A DNA stretch of 64,000 bases, taken from Candidatus Poseidoniaceae archaeon (lineage in GTDB: Archaea; Thermoplasmatota; Poseidoniia; Poseidoniales; Poseidoniaceae). How positions within the stretch are numbered: the first letter of the stretch is position 1; each line of letters opens with the position of its first letter. This document shows positions 6,703-16,237 of this stretch, in pieces. Under the pieces are notes generated by a model, which had not been told where the DNA came from, made no database searches, and saw only the letters and a list, made by a program, of their open reading frames with translations. The translations under genes and the position numbers were made by a program. The stretch spans positions 1 to 64,000 of the forward strand of contig JASLKG010000009.1 in assembly GCA_030747695.1 (NCBI GenBank). The letters run 5' to 3'.

Positions 6703-9042
6703 TTAGAGATTTATTTCGGGCAAACGCCCCCGAAGTCTTAACCACGTTTCAGATCCGAAAGTTAGCGCATATAACGAAGCTAGCCACAAAGTAGGCCTAT
6801 TCCAATAACCACTCGGCTCATGAATTAATAGCACACAAAGCCAAGTCAGAGTTAACATGTCTAAAATCCATCTTAATCCCGCCATTATCTGACGAGAATT
6901 ATATTGCATATCAGTTAATTGAGAATCGGTTAATACTGTTGTTAAACCCCTTAATTTCGATAAAGCGTTCCCCCCATTCCACCTAAGTTGCCCCAGTTTG
7001 AATCTATTCCACGCATCAATGAAAACAAACAAAGTTACCCAAACCACTACAACTTCTAGCAAAGGTTCAGCGCCAAATAATTCTAGCCCATTAAATGACC
7101 AAGCCAAAAGACCCCATAACCACCCAGCAATCAGAATTTGAGTCGTTTTTGCAAATTTAGAAAGTTTACGCAACAATTCAGCATCATGCGATAATAAGAA
7201 TTCTAAGGAAATAACTAACCCAACAGCAGCAGTAAGAATAACTCCTCCGGCTAACCACCACCAATCAAGTTCAGTATCTCTCCACGCTAATAGTAATGCA
7301 ACTAGGGTCCAACCCATGACAAAAGAAGTAGTTGCATTGACAGTAGCTTGCATCACATAAAGAGGGTCTCTGCCATCTTTTAGTACAGCCAACCCCCCCA
7401 TCAAACGTACTTCAAAAGCCGAGTCATCGACAACCCCCTGTGCGGCAGCAGTCATCCCTCCAATAGATTTCAGACGGGCAGACTCAACTAAACCTTCTCC
7501 AGAACCATCGTCTTGCCATTTGGAGCCCTTTGCAGCAGCAGTAGCAGCACCTTTACCTCGACTTTTTCCTTTACCAGCACTTCTTGCCTTCGCCCAAGCT
7601 CTAATTTCTGGAGTTGTTGCATCCTCAACTTGATCTTCATTCAAAGGAGCGCCGTGGTCAGTATACAGCCAACGACATTGTATTGGCACAGGAGCAGGGT
7701 CTACATCAGGCGCAACCATCTGAAATTGGCCAGGCCCCAATGTAGGGAGCTGTTTAACTAAATCTTGATCCCCGCCACTTTCTTTGAGTAAATGTCGAAC
7801 CTTTTCAACATCCTGGGGTTGCGTAAACCTTCCAATAAATGTAGTATTGGCTTGAGCGAGAATTTTGTAATCAACATCCGAAACATTTTGAGTAGCAAGG
7901 ACACAAGCAACACCATACTTTCTTGCTTGTTTAAATATTAATTTAATCAGGTCTTTTGCCGGAGGATTTCTTGGATAAGGAGGCAGGTATGGAGCAACTT
8001 CGTCCATGAAGAATAGTAGTTTCAACTCACCTTCAGCGGGCTGTTGAGTCAACATCCAATCGTATAATTCACGTGCTAATTCTTGGACAAAATATTGCTT
8101 TTGAGCTTCATCTTGAATTGTATTAAGATAAATGATATTCAACGGAACCTTACCAGGCATAGCTGGTTGGCAAAACGAATCAATGTCAATAGGAACGCCA
8201 TTTGAGAACAATAATTGATTTACACCACTACTGAAAGCAGACAAACGTCTAGCAAGATCGTTTCTAGTTGATTTTGGCAACATATCATCGTATGCTGGAA
8301 GATTATGCTCAAACATAATTTCATCCCACGGAGGAATATCTGGCTTTTCTTCATCATCTACATCTATGAATGCTTGAGGATATAGTGCCCGAGTGAAAAT
8401 TTCTTGAGGCTCCCTTACAACTTTAGCAAGACCTTGAAAATCACCTACATCAAGCCCTAAACGCGTACCATGAACTAGAATTTCATATAGAAAAGGCTTC
8501 ACGACCTTTCCTTGCGTTTTTTCGACATCAAAACCAGCAAGATTACTGAAACCAGCAGCAACCATATCCCATGCAGTTATGGCTTCTTCAGGGTCTAAAT
8601 CTGCGGGGGGCGATCTAAAAGGATCGATACACAAAGGTAAGCCCTTAGAGCGCAAAGGAGTCCAAATTCTCACTTCCATCTTTGAAATCAATTTTTTCAT
8701 CCGGCCAATTTCTCCGCCTTGTTTCGCAAGATCTTGCTCATCGATTGCAAGAGCTAGACGGGCAAGGTCTCCTTGTGGATCAAGAATTAATGCAGGAATC
8801 CCAGCTAAAGCAGCTTCTTCGATTACAGTTTTTGCCATTACAGTTTTCCCAGAGCCAGTTGAACCTAACATTGCAGCATGTCTTGCCAAGACCATCTTGT
8901 CAATTTGTACAATTTCTCCATTATCTCTTCGTTCTCCTAACAACATTCCCTTTGCTTTTATTTTCTTTTTTGACTTGGGTTTTGGAGTTGTAAGAATGTC
9001 ATTGACGAGCTCTCTCAACTCATGACCTTCTTCCTCCGACAT
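6703..9042 (-). CDS. HerA/VirB4-type P-loop ATPase fused to a C-terminal membrane domain
   Basis: From the ATG at 9042 the protein is 779 aa. Residues about 25-450 are a HerA/DUF853-type hexameric ATPase: Walker A GSTGSGKT, the strand LILDPQGDLA, and Walker B LLFFMDEVAPYLP, followed by ATQNVSDVD typical of the family. A Gly/Lys/Ala-rich linker follows at about 475-500, and then a C-terminal region of about five hydrophobic segments (FVMGWTLVALLLAW, AGGVILTAAVGLVISL and others). HerA proteins are DNA-pumping motors, often partnered with NurA, but soluble; the membrane tail suggests tethering of the motor or a role in DNA or protein transfer at the membrane. No NurA lies nearby. An in-frame start 21 codons upstream seems less likely. 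Confidence 0.8.
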   Translation of the reverse strand: MSEEEGHELRELVNDILTTPKPKSKKKIKAKGMLLGERRDNGEIVQIDKMVLARHAAMLGSTGSGKTVMAKTVIEEAALAGIPALILDPQGDLARLALAIDEQDLAKQGGEIGRMKKLISKMEVRIWTPLRSKGLPLCIDPFRSPPADLDPEEAITAWDMVAAGFSNLAGFDVEKTQGKVVKPFLYEILVHGTRLGLDVGDFQGLAKVVREPQEIFTRALYPQAFIDVDDEEKPDIPPWDEIMFEHNLPAYDDMLPKSTRNDLARRLSAFSSGVNQLLFSNGVPIDIDSFCQPAMPGKVPLNIIYLNTIQDEAQKQYFVQELARELYDWMLTQQPAEGELKLLFFMDEVAPYLPPYPRNPPAKDLIKLIFKQARKYGVACVLATQNVSDVDYKILAQANTTFIGRFTQPQDVEKVRHLLKESGGDQDLVKQLPTLGPGQFQMVAPDVDPAPVPIQCRWLYTDHGAPLNEDQVEDATTPEIRAWAKARSAGKGKSRGKGAATAAAKGSKWQDDGSGEGLVESARLKSIGGMTAAAQGVVDDSAFEVRLMGGLAVLKDGRDPLYVMQATVNATTSFVMGWTLVALLLAWRDTELDWWWLAGGVILTAAVGLVISLEFLLSHDAELLRKLSKFAKTTQILIAGWLWGLLAWSFNGLELFGAEPLLEVVVVWVTLFVFIDAWNRFKLGQLRWNGGNALSKLRGLTTVLTDSQLTDMQYNSRQIMAGLRWILDMLTLTWLCVLLIHEPSGYWNRPTLWLASLYALTFGSETWLRLRGRLPEINL

Positions 9043-9061
9043 GAGCCAGCCAACACAGCAT

Positions 9062-9115
9062 ACCCTCTTGAGGATGACTACGCCCACGTAGTGGGCGGGA
9101 CACACTCAAGGGGGT
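9062..9115. promoter_or_regulatory. Long two-part stem-loop between herA-like and degT-like genes
   Basis: ACCCTCTTGAG (9062-9072) pairs with CTCAAGGGGGT (9105-9115) over 11 bp with one G-T wobble. Inside it, CGCCCAC (9081-9087) pairs with GTGGGCG (9091-9097) around a 3-base loop. In a + strand transcript the 3' arm overlaps a GGGGGTGA element (9110-9117) that resembles a ribosome site 16 bases before the DegT start, so folding could hide it. A terminator or small RNA on either strand is also possible. Confidence 0.5.
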
Positions 9116-9133
9116 GAACCTCTTCGCCGAGAC

Positions 9134-10198
9134 ATGACTCGCATTCCATTGGCTAGGCCTTATTGGGATGAAGAATGCCAAGAGGCCGCAGTAAACGTAT
9201 TATCTAGTGGCCGTTGGGTAAAGGGCCCTCAAGCCCAAGCATTCGGAGAAGAATTCGCAAAGTGGTGTGGAGCAGTTGCAGCAGTTCCTTGCCAAAGCGG
9301 TTCAGCGGCATTAATGGTGGCTTTGCGCTTGTTAGGAATTGGCCCCGGAGATGAAGTTATAGTCCCTGGTATGACATTTATTGCTACAGCAACCTCAGTC
9401 AGTTTGGTTGGAGCAACTCCTGTATTTGCAGATATCGAAGAAGAGTATTGGTGCATTTCACCTCAAGATGTCGAAGTAAAAATCACTTCAAAAACAAAAG
9501 CGGTAATAGGAGTCCATATTTTTGGGCAGCCCTTTTCATCCAAACTTAGAGAAATATGTGATGAAAAAAAGATCGCTTTAATTGAAGATGCAGCCCAAGC
9601 TCATGGTGCTAGTTTAGATGGAATTAAAGCCGGAGCGATTGGAGATTTAGCATGTTTCTCCTTCTTTCCATCAAAAAACATGGCAGTGGGAGGGGAAGGA
9701 GGCATGGTAACAACGACCAGAAAAGACCTTGCTGATAGGTTGAGAAGATTAGTAGATCATGGTAGAGACGACGCCTTAGAATCTATTGAACTAGGAACTA
9801 ATTTACGAATGAGTGAAGTAAATGCAGCAATAGGAAGAATACAATTAACAAAAATAGATCAATGGACTTCCAAACGTAGATCCAACTCAAAATTCATTGA
9901 GCATGAGACACTAACAAGGCCAGGGAGCGAACACGCATGGCACCAATTATGCATCTTATCAGATGATCCGAATTTACTGATTACTAAATTCGATGAAGCC
10001 CAAATAGATGCAAGAGTTCACTACCCAATTCCTTGTAATAGACACCAAGTATATTCAGAACATTTCCAACACAAAGAGAACCTAGTGGTATGCGACAAAA
10101 TAGCACACAAATTGGTCGCAATCCCAATCCACCCATCATTAACTCATGATGAACTATCTAAAATAAAAGCAACACTTCACTCTTCTTCCTTATGTTGA
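9134..10198 (+). CDS. DegT/DnrJ/EryC1/StrS-family PLP aminotransferase
   Basis: A 354-aa fold-type I PLP enzyme of the sugar aminotransferase family. The PLP phosphate loop is near GSAALMVALR (56-65), the aspartate that touches the pyridine nitrogen is D152 in EDAAQAHGA, and the Schiff-base lysine is K181 in SFFPSKNMAVGGEGG. Such enzymes transfer an amino group from glutamate or glutamine to a keto-sugar nucleotide for glycan, lipopolysaccharide or antibiotic sugars. Here it would serve cell-surface glycan or protein glycosylation. A Gfo/Idh/MocA gene 5 kb away could act on the same kind of substrate. The 3' end overlaps the convergent symporter gene by 22 bp. Confidence 0.9.
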   Translation: MTRIPLARPYWDEECQEAAVNVLSSGRWVKGPQAQAFGEEFAKWCGAVAAVPCQSGSAALMVALRLLGIGPGDEVIVPGMTFIATATSVSLVGATPVFADIEEEYWCISPQDVEVKITSKTKAVIGVHIFGQPFSSKLREICDEKKIALIEDAAQAHGASLDGIKAGAIGDLACFSFFPSKNMAVGGEGGMVTTTRKDLADRLRRLVDHGRDDALESIELGTNLRMSEVNAAIGRIQLTKIDQWTSKRRSNSKFIEHETLTRPGSEHAWHQLCILSDDPNLLITKFDEAQIDARVHYPIPCNRHQVYSEHFQHKENLVVCDKIAHKLVAIPIHPSLTHDELSKIKATLHSSSLC

Positions 10199-11655
10199 AT
10201 TATAAAACCATTTGGCATAGCATAGGAAAGCACCACTGTGGCGCCCCCAGACCCAATCAATGCAGATAAGAAAACCTCAAGGTTTGCTAATCCAAATTCA
10301 TTGGTAGGAGAGAAGATATACCCTAAACCAGTCGAAAAATCTTCAGTAATAAGGCCATACATAACAACAGATAAAAGGCCTGAAAAAGCTCCAATAAGAG
10401 CAGCATTGGAACTAATCTTATCCCATAGTGTAAGGAAAATTGGTAGAACAGTTGCAGCAGCAAGCAAGTCTGCAAATAAGAAGATTTCAAACACCCCCAA
10501 AGCATCAAATGTAAATCCTGCTATAGTGGGACCTGTTGCTAAATAAATCGCAATAGGAATTAGTAGTATAGTAACCGTTCTAGCTTTATTCAAATTCATT
10601 TTCCCATCCGATAAATCCCGAGTGATTGATGCCGATATTGCATTTTGTAAAGTATCAACACTCGAACAAACTAACGCAATTCCTAGAATGATAAAACCTG
10701 CAATAAGGAGTATATGCACATCTTCAATTAAGATAAAGAACGCTGCAGAAGGATCGGCAGCAGCTCCTTGTCCAGCAACCACAGTGCCCAAAAATCCCAT
10801 TATGAAAACCAGAGGCAATACTAGAGATGCAGCCAAAACAGCCCCCTTTTTTAAAGCGCGATTATCTTCTGCAGCCCAGGCACGTTGCCAATTACCTTGC
10901 GAGAACATTTCAGCAGCAGTAATTGCAAGAACCAAGGCAAGACCGGATGAAAAAGAATCCATGTACGACATACTGCCTATGCTCCAATCATCTTCTGGAT
11001 TGTATGCTTTAGCATCAGCAATAATATTACTCAAATCTCCTGCAAATATTATGAGAAGTAGAGCTACAACCAGCCATATTACAATCCATGCTTGCCAACG
11101 ATCAGTTCGAAGTGAAGCAGGTAATCCACCATAAGCAGTGTATGCCGAAGTTACTACACCAACACTAATCATTGGAATAAGCGGATTCATATCACCCAAG
11201 ACATTCATAGCCTTTCCAATAGCCGTAAATTCAGCGAATAAAAATGTAAACATGTACGCTACGGAAATTAAACCAACATAGATTTGCATTGGGCGACCAA
11301 CACGTAATCTGACATAATCTGCCAACGTAACTCCAATTGGTAACTTTTCACGAATCAACGGGCCAATATATGCAAGTAGCAAGAAAGGTGTTGCAGCAGA
11401 AAGAGAATATCCTACAACATCCCAAAACCCACCATAGTAACCAACTTCAGATGGCCCAAAAAGAATCCAAATTCCCATCCCTGATGCAAACAAACTAAGG
11501 CCAATACGCACCCAGTTTTGGCTTCCTCTAGCAGAAAGATAAGCATCTTTATCCAGTTTTTTTTCAACAGCAGCCCGAAATCCAATATATCCAAAAAATC
11601 CAAGAGTTGCAATTAATAGTACATATGCAAGAGATTGTGTGCTTGTAATATCCAT
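10177..11655 (-). CDS. Sodium:solute symporter (SSS family)
   Basis: A 492-aa integral membrane protein with about 13 hydrophobic helices, spaced as in the SSS/PutP family. Typical elements are the early YLSARGSQNWVRIGLSLFASGMG helix, ADYVRLRVGRP, and the SSVDTLQNAISASITRD segment of helix 8, where the second sodium site lies. It should take up a small organic solute, such as proline, pantothenate or a sugar, with Na+; the substrate cannot be told. The start at 11655 is supported by a strong ribosome site (GGGGGTGAAC) just upstream. Confidence 0.85.
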   Translation of the reverse strand: MDITSTQSLAYVLLIATLGFFGYIGFRAAVEKKLDKDAYLSARGSQNWVRIGLSLFASGMGIWILFGPSEVGYYGGFWDVVGYSLSAATPFLLLAYIGPLIREKLPIGVTLADYVRLRVGRPMQIYVGLISVAYMFTFLFAEFTAIGKAMNVLGDMNPLIPMISVGVVTSAYTAYGGLPASLRTDRWQAWIVIWLVVALLLIIFAGDLSNIIADAKAYNPEDDWSIGSMSYMDSFSSGLALVLAITAAEMFSQGNWQRAWAAEDNRALKKGAVLAASLVLPLVFIMGFLGTVVAGQGAAADPSAAFFILIEDVHILLIAGFIILGIALVCSSVDTLQNAISASITRDLSDGKMNLNKARTVTILLIPIAIYLATGPTIAGFTFDALGVFEIFLFADLLAAATVLPIFLTLWDKISSNAALIGAFSGLLSVVMYGLITEDFSTGLGYIFSPTNEFGLANLEVFLSALIGSGGATVVLSYAMPNGFIIQHKEEE

Positions 11656-11756
11656 TTGTTCACCCCCTCCTCACATAAATTGACCAAGTTAATCTCTGCG
11701 AAATGAAACAGTCTATTCAACATTATTCGTAGAATGCAAAATGCATTAATTTAACA

Positions 11757-12293
11757 TTACTCAAGCACATCATTTACCATTTTAGCAAGTGATGCATTCG
11801 ACCACCCTTTCAAATGTGTCAACTCAAGACCAACCCATTGAGGAATAATCACTTCTTGATTAGCAGTTTCCAATTCAACCTCAGCAATTACTAACCCAGA
11901 TAGAAAACCCTCGAATTCATCAATTTCCCATAACAACCCATCTTCTCCAGTCCAAAGATGTCTTGTTTTTTGTGTTAAAGGTAAATCATCCAATACTAAG
12001 GAATTATAGATTCCACTCGACAGATCCCATTGAAATTCATCGGCAACAGAACCAATTCTCAGTCCTTTTCCTGTTAATTTATATTCATCATTTTCCTTTC
12101 TAATTCTCCATGTTTTAACACTTGAAAGATCCCCTTCTGTATTAATCAATGTTTTACCATTCCAATTTATACAACCGTCATTGTGAGTGACATCAGAAAG
12201 GTAGTGTTGAATCATAGAGATAGAGCGCCCCCCTCGCCAGGGCTTTTCATTACGCCCATCAACGAAAAAACGGCGTTCAATTTCGACTCCCAT
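11757..12293 (-). CDS. CYTH-domain protein (triphosphate tunnel metalloenzyme family)
   Basis: A 178-aa protein that starts with MGVEIERRFFV, a variant of the CYTH signature ExExK, and ends its barrel with IAEVELET. Alternating strands with Arg, Lys and Glu (KTWRIRKENDEYKLTGKG) form the expected charged tunnel. CYTH enzymes act on triphosphates, for example adenylate cyclase IV, thiamine triphosphatase or inorganic triphosphatase. The bacterial adenylate-cyclase-like YgiF/CyaB subgroup is the closest guess, and an inorganic triphosphatase role is most common. The ATG at 12293 overlaps the stop of the upstream membrane-protein gene (TGATG), so the two are translationally coupled. Confidence 0.75.
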   Translation of the reverse strand: MGVEIERRFFVDGRNEKPWRGGRSISMIQHYLSDVTHNDGCINWNGKTLINTEGDLSSVKTWRIRKENDEYKLTGKGLRIGSVADEFQWDLSSGIYNSLVLDDLPLTQKTRHLWTGEDGLLWEIDEFEGFLSGLVIAEVELETANQEVIIPQWVGLELTHLKGWSNASLAKMVNDVLE

Positions 12294-12889
12294 CAATCCC
12301 CATCCTCGACGTTTTGAGATCTAGCTTTTGACATAATCTCTTCATCGAGAAACCAAAAGGTAGGGGTTTCTTCTGCCATATGTTTGTCCCAATGTTGGAC
12401 AGTCCTAGCCCACATTTCAGAATCAGCGTTATCTTTACAGTAATTTAAAATCCAATCCATTTCTTTTTGCAAGTCAGCATCATCCGGCGATGAACGTTTT
12501 AGATTTTCAGCAGTCATTGCCATATTCATCATAAACATCGGCGATAATGCGTATGTCCAAAACGGGTTTCTTTCAAAATCCACACTTCTCTGAGCAGTCC
12601 ATAGTGAAAATACACGATCATAGAAATAACCGATACAAAGTACAATTAATACCAATGAAGTAAAAATACCTATGAGCCCTAAATAAGTTGCAGGAATTCC
12701 TAAAACAGAGTTACTAAAACAAGGATCAGAACTACAATCCTTTGAAAATCTCCAACTAACATATGGCCAAATCAACAGAGTCAGAGAGGACCCCAATAAT
12801 CCCATTGAAATAATAGATTGGGATTGTTGCATTCGCCAATATTGACGCATGACCCATTTCTTAACAGGGTTAATTGTTGAAGTCGCCAT
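12293..12889 (-). CDS. Membrane protein, 198 aa, unknown function
   Basis: From ATG at 12889 (an in-frame ATG seven codons upstream is less likely) the protein has two hydrophobic helices, at about 27-45 and 68-92, and a long, acidic soluble C-terminal half rich in Trp and Glu. Two Cys (KDCSSDPCFSNS) lie between the membrane helices, possibly a disulfide outside the cell. I do not recognise the family. It is the first gene of a two-gene unit with the CYTH protein. Confidence 0.6.
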   Translation of the reverse strand: MATSTINPVKKWVMRQYWRMQQSQSIISMGLLGSSLTLLIWPYVSWRFSKDCSSDPCFSNSVLGIPATYLGLIGIFTSLVLIVLCIGYFYDRVFSLWTAQRSVDFERNPFWTYALSPMFMMNMAMTAENLKRSSPDDADLQKEMDWILNYCKDNADSEMWARTVQHWDKHMAEETPTFWFLDEEIMSKARSQNVEDGD

Positions 12890-12983
12890 TAATACCTCTT
12901 CAAACCTCATCGTTCTTATTTTAATGGGTAAATCGTCTAAACATTAAACCAATGCACCATTATATGAGAAGCGCCACCAGAAG

Positions 12984-15272
12984 ATGAATCTCATGAAAAC
13001 AAACCAGTCAAAAATCCTTTTAGCAGTTTTTCTTACTGTATTAATGGTAACTCCCGGTTGCACACAATTATTTGATGATTCTATTGATGATGGGATACAA
13101 ATCCCAACATTTCTTGGAGATGGTATTTTTAGAAACATGGGGCAACCCGATTTACAAACATTTGATGACTGTGAACAATTAGAACAATCTCTAAAATCTA
13201 GTATTGAAGAAGAAATGAGAACATCTTTGTTACAGGCAATTGATGAAGTTTATTTCTGGGGCTGGGGGCTTGAAGACGACATCGTAATGGCAGATGGCTC
13301 AGCAGAAAGCTCTAACTCGGGAAGCTCACCTCCAACTAGGACACAAGGGACAGATTTTTCTGGAACAAATAACCAAGAACAAGGAGTCGACGAAGCAGAT
13401 TTTGTAAAAACCGACGGGTACCACATTTTCTTTTTAGATTCAGGGCAATTACATATTTTTGATGTGCCAGAATTTGGAGAAATCACACATAAAACATCAA
13501 TCGAGATTGAAGGAAACCCTGTAGCAATGCTGCTAGAAGATGATAAATTAGTTGTAATTTCAACTGTAAGCTCATGGAATATTAATTCAGAAGATCCATT
13601 GGCAGAAGCGATGGGGTGGGATGGAGATTGGTATGGTTGGAGAACAAGTACGTTAACTAAATTTACAGTGTTTGACATCGAAGCCGAAAAAGGTGCAGCA
13701 TGGCCACTTCGAGAATTGTATATCGAAGGCTATTATCTAACAGCAAGAGAAGTAGAAGGAACAGTAAGGGCAGTAACCCATACTTGGATTGACATTCCAG
13801 GAGTGAAAACTTGGCTCGATTTACCAGATAATTATTGGGAATTAGATTGGGAAGATCCAAAAAGAAAGGAATTGAGAATTGAAGCCGCCGCCGAAGCAAT
13901 TTCTTCAAATCAAGAAGTACTATCCAAAATTAGTTTGGCAGAGATTTTACCACAAGTCCATGAAAGAGTGAATGATGAAATCATAACTCACCATATGAGT
14001 GAAGGCGATTGCGAAGATTTTGCAGCACCTGAAAACTCATGGAATAGGGGATTTACCTCAATCTTCACACTCGACATGCTTCACGATACAGCTATGGCCT
14101 TTGAAGCAGATCACATTGTTGGCAATTGGCCCCTAGTATATGCATCAGAAGATATGCTAATAATCACCGAATCCGCATGGGATTGGTGGTGGTTTTGGGA
14201 TAACAATGAATTGAATGAAATGACAAATATTCATACCTTTGATATTAGTGAACCGGGCTCTACTGATTATATTGCCTCTTCGAGAATTGCAGGGACCATA
14301 GAAAGCCAATTTTCAATTTCAGAGCATGAAGGATTCATCAGAGTAGCAACAACTACGGGCCAATGGGGCCGGTGGTGGATTGAAGAACCAGACCCTCTAG
14401 AGTCTCATGTTGTAGTCTTAGATTTCGATTTGGAAAAAGACCCCTTATTCCCACAAACTACTATGCAAAAAACAGTATTAACTGAAGTTGGAAGCGTTAG
14501 CGGTATTGCCTATAATGAAACTATTTGGTCTACTAGATTCGTAGGAGATAGAGCATACATCGTCACCTTTGAAAATATGGATCCATTATGGACAATAGAT
14601 CTTTCAGATCCGACAAATCCACAAATTATGGGAGAATTAGAAGTCCCGGGAGTTTCAACATATATACATCCATTATCAGATGATGCAATATTGACAATCG
14701 GCCTAGGCCCAGCAGATGAGGAAACAGGCCTCGGATTAGATTGGGGACATACAAGGCTATCCTTGTTCAATGTATCAAATTTCTCGGATCCTCAATTGAC
14801 GCAAACACTTTCACTATCAGCAGTAGATGATCCGCATGACGGTTGGACATGGGCTTGGTCCGAAGCCACATGGGAGCACAAAGCATTCCAATATTGGGAG
14901 CCAAAGGGAATGTTAGCAGTTCCATTGAATACATATCGCCACAATTATTGGTATGTTGATGGAGAGTACCATTGGGAATATGAATGGGTTAGTAAATTAA
15001 TTATTGTAAATGTTACAGAAAACGGCTTATCAATCCACGGAGAAGTCAATCATTCAGAATTTTACGAGTCTAATGAGAACTCTTGGTGGTCTTCATACAA
15101 TATCAGAAGATCAATATTCATGGGCGATTATATTTATGCAATTTCTCATGCAGGTATAACGGCAACACATCTTGAAACATTAGAAGAAGTAGCATCAGTT
15201 CAAATTTATAACGAGGACGAAACATCAACAAATTCAGATACAGAAGAAGCCTCTAAGGAAACCGAAGAATGA
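12984..15272 (+). CDS. Secreted beta-propeller lipoprotein
   Basis: A 762-aa protein with a signal peptide at 4-26 (KILLAVFLTVLMVTPGC) and a Cys in a lipobox-like position (C26). After an acidic region the sequence has GVDEADFVKTDGYHIFFL, the hallmark of the beta-propeller domain family PF09826, which is found in archaea and bacteria as an extracellular protein. Repeated blades follow (LHIFDV, FTVFDI, IHTFDI, LWTIDLSD, LSLFNVS), with high Trp and acidic content. It ends in a Ser/Thr/Glu-rich tail. It is probably anchored in the membrane and exposed outside; the ligand is unknown. It needs lipid attachment, for which the Lgt-like gene at the right end of the window is a candidate. Confidence 0.8.
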   Translation: MNLMKTNQSKILLAVFLTVLMVTPGCTQLFDDSIDDGIQIPTFLGDGIFRNMGQPDLQTFDDCEQLEQSLKSSIEEEMRTSLLQAIDEVYFWGWGLEDDIVMADGSAESSNSGSSPPTRTQGTDFSGTNNQEQGVDEADFVKTDGYHIFFLDSGQLHIFDVPEFGEITHKTSIEIEGNPVAMLLEDDKLVVISTVSSWNINSEDPLAEAMGWDGDWYGWRTSTLTKFTVFDIEAEKGAAWPLRELYIEGYYLTAREVEGTVRAVTHTWIDIPGVKTWLDLPDNYWELDWEDPKRKELRIEAAAEAISSNQEVLSKISLAEILPQVHERVNDEIITHHMSEGDCEDFAAPENSWNRGFTSIFTLDMLHDTAMAFEADHIVGNWPLVYASEDMLIITESAWDWWWFWDNNELNEMTNIHTFDISEPGSTDYIASSRIAGTIESQFSISEHEGFIRVATTTGQWGRWWIEEPDPLESHVVVLDFDLEKDPLFPQTTMQKTVLTEVGSVSGIAYNETIWSTRFVGDRAYIVTFENMDPLWTIDLSDPTNPQIMGELEVPGVSTYIHPLSDDAILTIGLGPADEETGLGLDWGHTRLSLFNVSNFSDPQLTQTLSLSAVDDPHDGWTWAWSEATWEHKAFQYWEPKGMLAVPLNTYRHNYWYVDGEYHWEYEWVSKLIIVNVTENGLSIHGEVNHSEFYESNENSWWSSYNIRRSIFMGDYIYAISHAGITATHLETLEEVASVQIYNEDETSTNSDTEEASKETEE

Positions 15273-15297
15273 TGGATGTTGTCTATTTGGCAGGTCT

Positions 15298-16212
15298 ATG
15301 CTTGACGTAGTTTTGCTCGGGTGCGGGCGGTGGGGCTCAAACCATTTACGCACATTATGTCAATTAAGAGATCAAGAGATTATTGATACTGTGACAGTTG
15401 TAGATCCGCAACCACTGACCATCACAGGTGCCGATAAACATTTCAATTCAATGGATGGAGTTAATGCCGACTTAGTTATTGTAGCCACACCTTCTCATAT
15501 GCATTCTCATCAAGCTAAGGAATTACTTTCAGCAGGATATCATGTATTAGTAGAAAAACCATTAGGATGTTCAGAAAAAGAAGCAGCACAAGTGTTGGCA
15601 TGTGCAAATGAAAATGGGCGAGTAATTGGAGTTGGGTTGTTGTTACGATTCCATCCAGCAATCTCTCTCGCGAAACAACTGATTGCAAATGGGACCTTAG
15701 GGCGTTTAGAATCAATGCGCTTTGCCAGAAGAACAACGCGCCCCCCTCCTCCTGAAGGCAACGTAGTAGAATCATTAGGAGTCCATGCAATCGATCTTGT
15801 ATGCCATTTGATGGGAGAAGTAGAACCTTCTGCCATACACGCTGAAGGTGATTTAATCGATTCAAGAATCGCTATTGAATTTCCACACGCCATTGAAGCA
15901 ATAATTGATGTTGCATGGTCAGCAACTATTGAGCGAAGAAATATGATAATCAATGGAAGTAATGGAACTCTCCGAATAGATTTAGACATATATGACAAAG
16001 CAATATTCACTCAAGGCGGTAAAGAAATTGAAATGCAATGTAAGACCGCAATTTCACCCTTAGAATCAGAACTTAGACACATAATTTCTGCAGTAGAAGC
16101 CCAAATCGATGGACGAGGATGGCAAACAACACCAGATCACGGTGCTGCTTTACGAGGCGTAAGGTGGACTGAAAAAGCAGTTTTAGCAATGCCAATTGTA
16201 CGGCCAAATTGA
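15298..16212 (+). CDS. Gfo/Idh/MocA-family NAD(P)-dependent oxidoreductase
   Basis: A 304-aa enzyme with an N-terminal Rossmann fold (VVLLGCGRWGSNHL, GxGxxG) and the family motif VEKPLG at about 85-90. After it come the substrate-binding beta domain and the His of GVHAIDLVCHL near 162. Enzymes of this family oxidise or reduce sugars and inositol derivatives. The gene starts 25 bp after the beta-propeller gene and runs into a small membrane-protein gene, so it is probably part of a rightward unit. A role in surface sugar metabolism would fit the DegT enzyme upstream; substrate unknown. Confidence 0.85.
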   Translation: MLDVVLLGCGRWGSNHLRTLCQLRDQEIIDTVTVVDPQPLTITGADKHFNSMDGVNADLVIVATPSHMHSHQAKELLSAGYHVLVEKPLGCSEKEAAQVLACANENGRVIGVGLLLRFHPAISLAKQLIANGTLGRLESMRFARRTTRPPPPEGNVVESLGVHAIDLVCHLMGEVEPSAIHAEGDLIDSRIAIEFPHAIEAIIDVAWSATIERRNMIINGSNGTLRIDLDIYDKAIFTQGGKEIEMQCKTAISPLESELRHIISAVEAQIDGRGWQTTPDHGAALRGVRWTEKAVLAMPIVRPN

Positions 16213-16237
16213 AGAATCTAAACGGTTTGGGAACACT

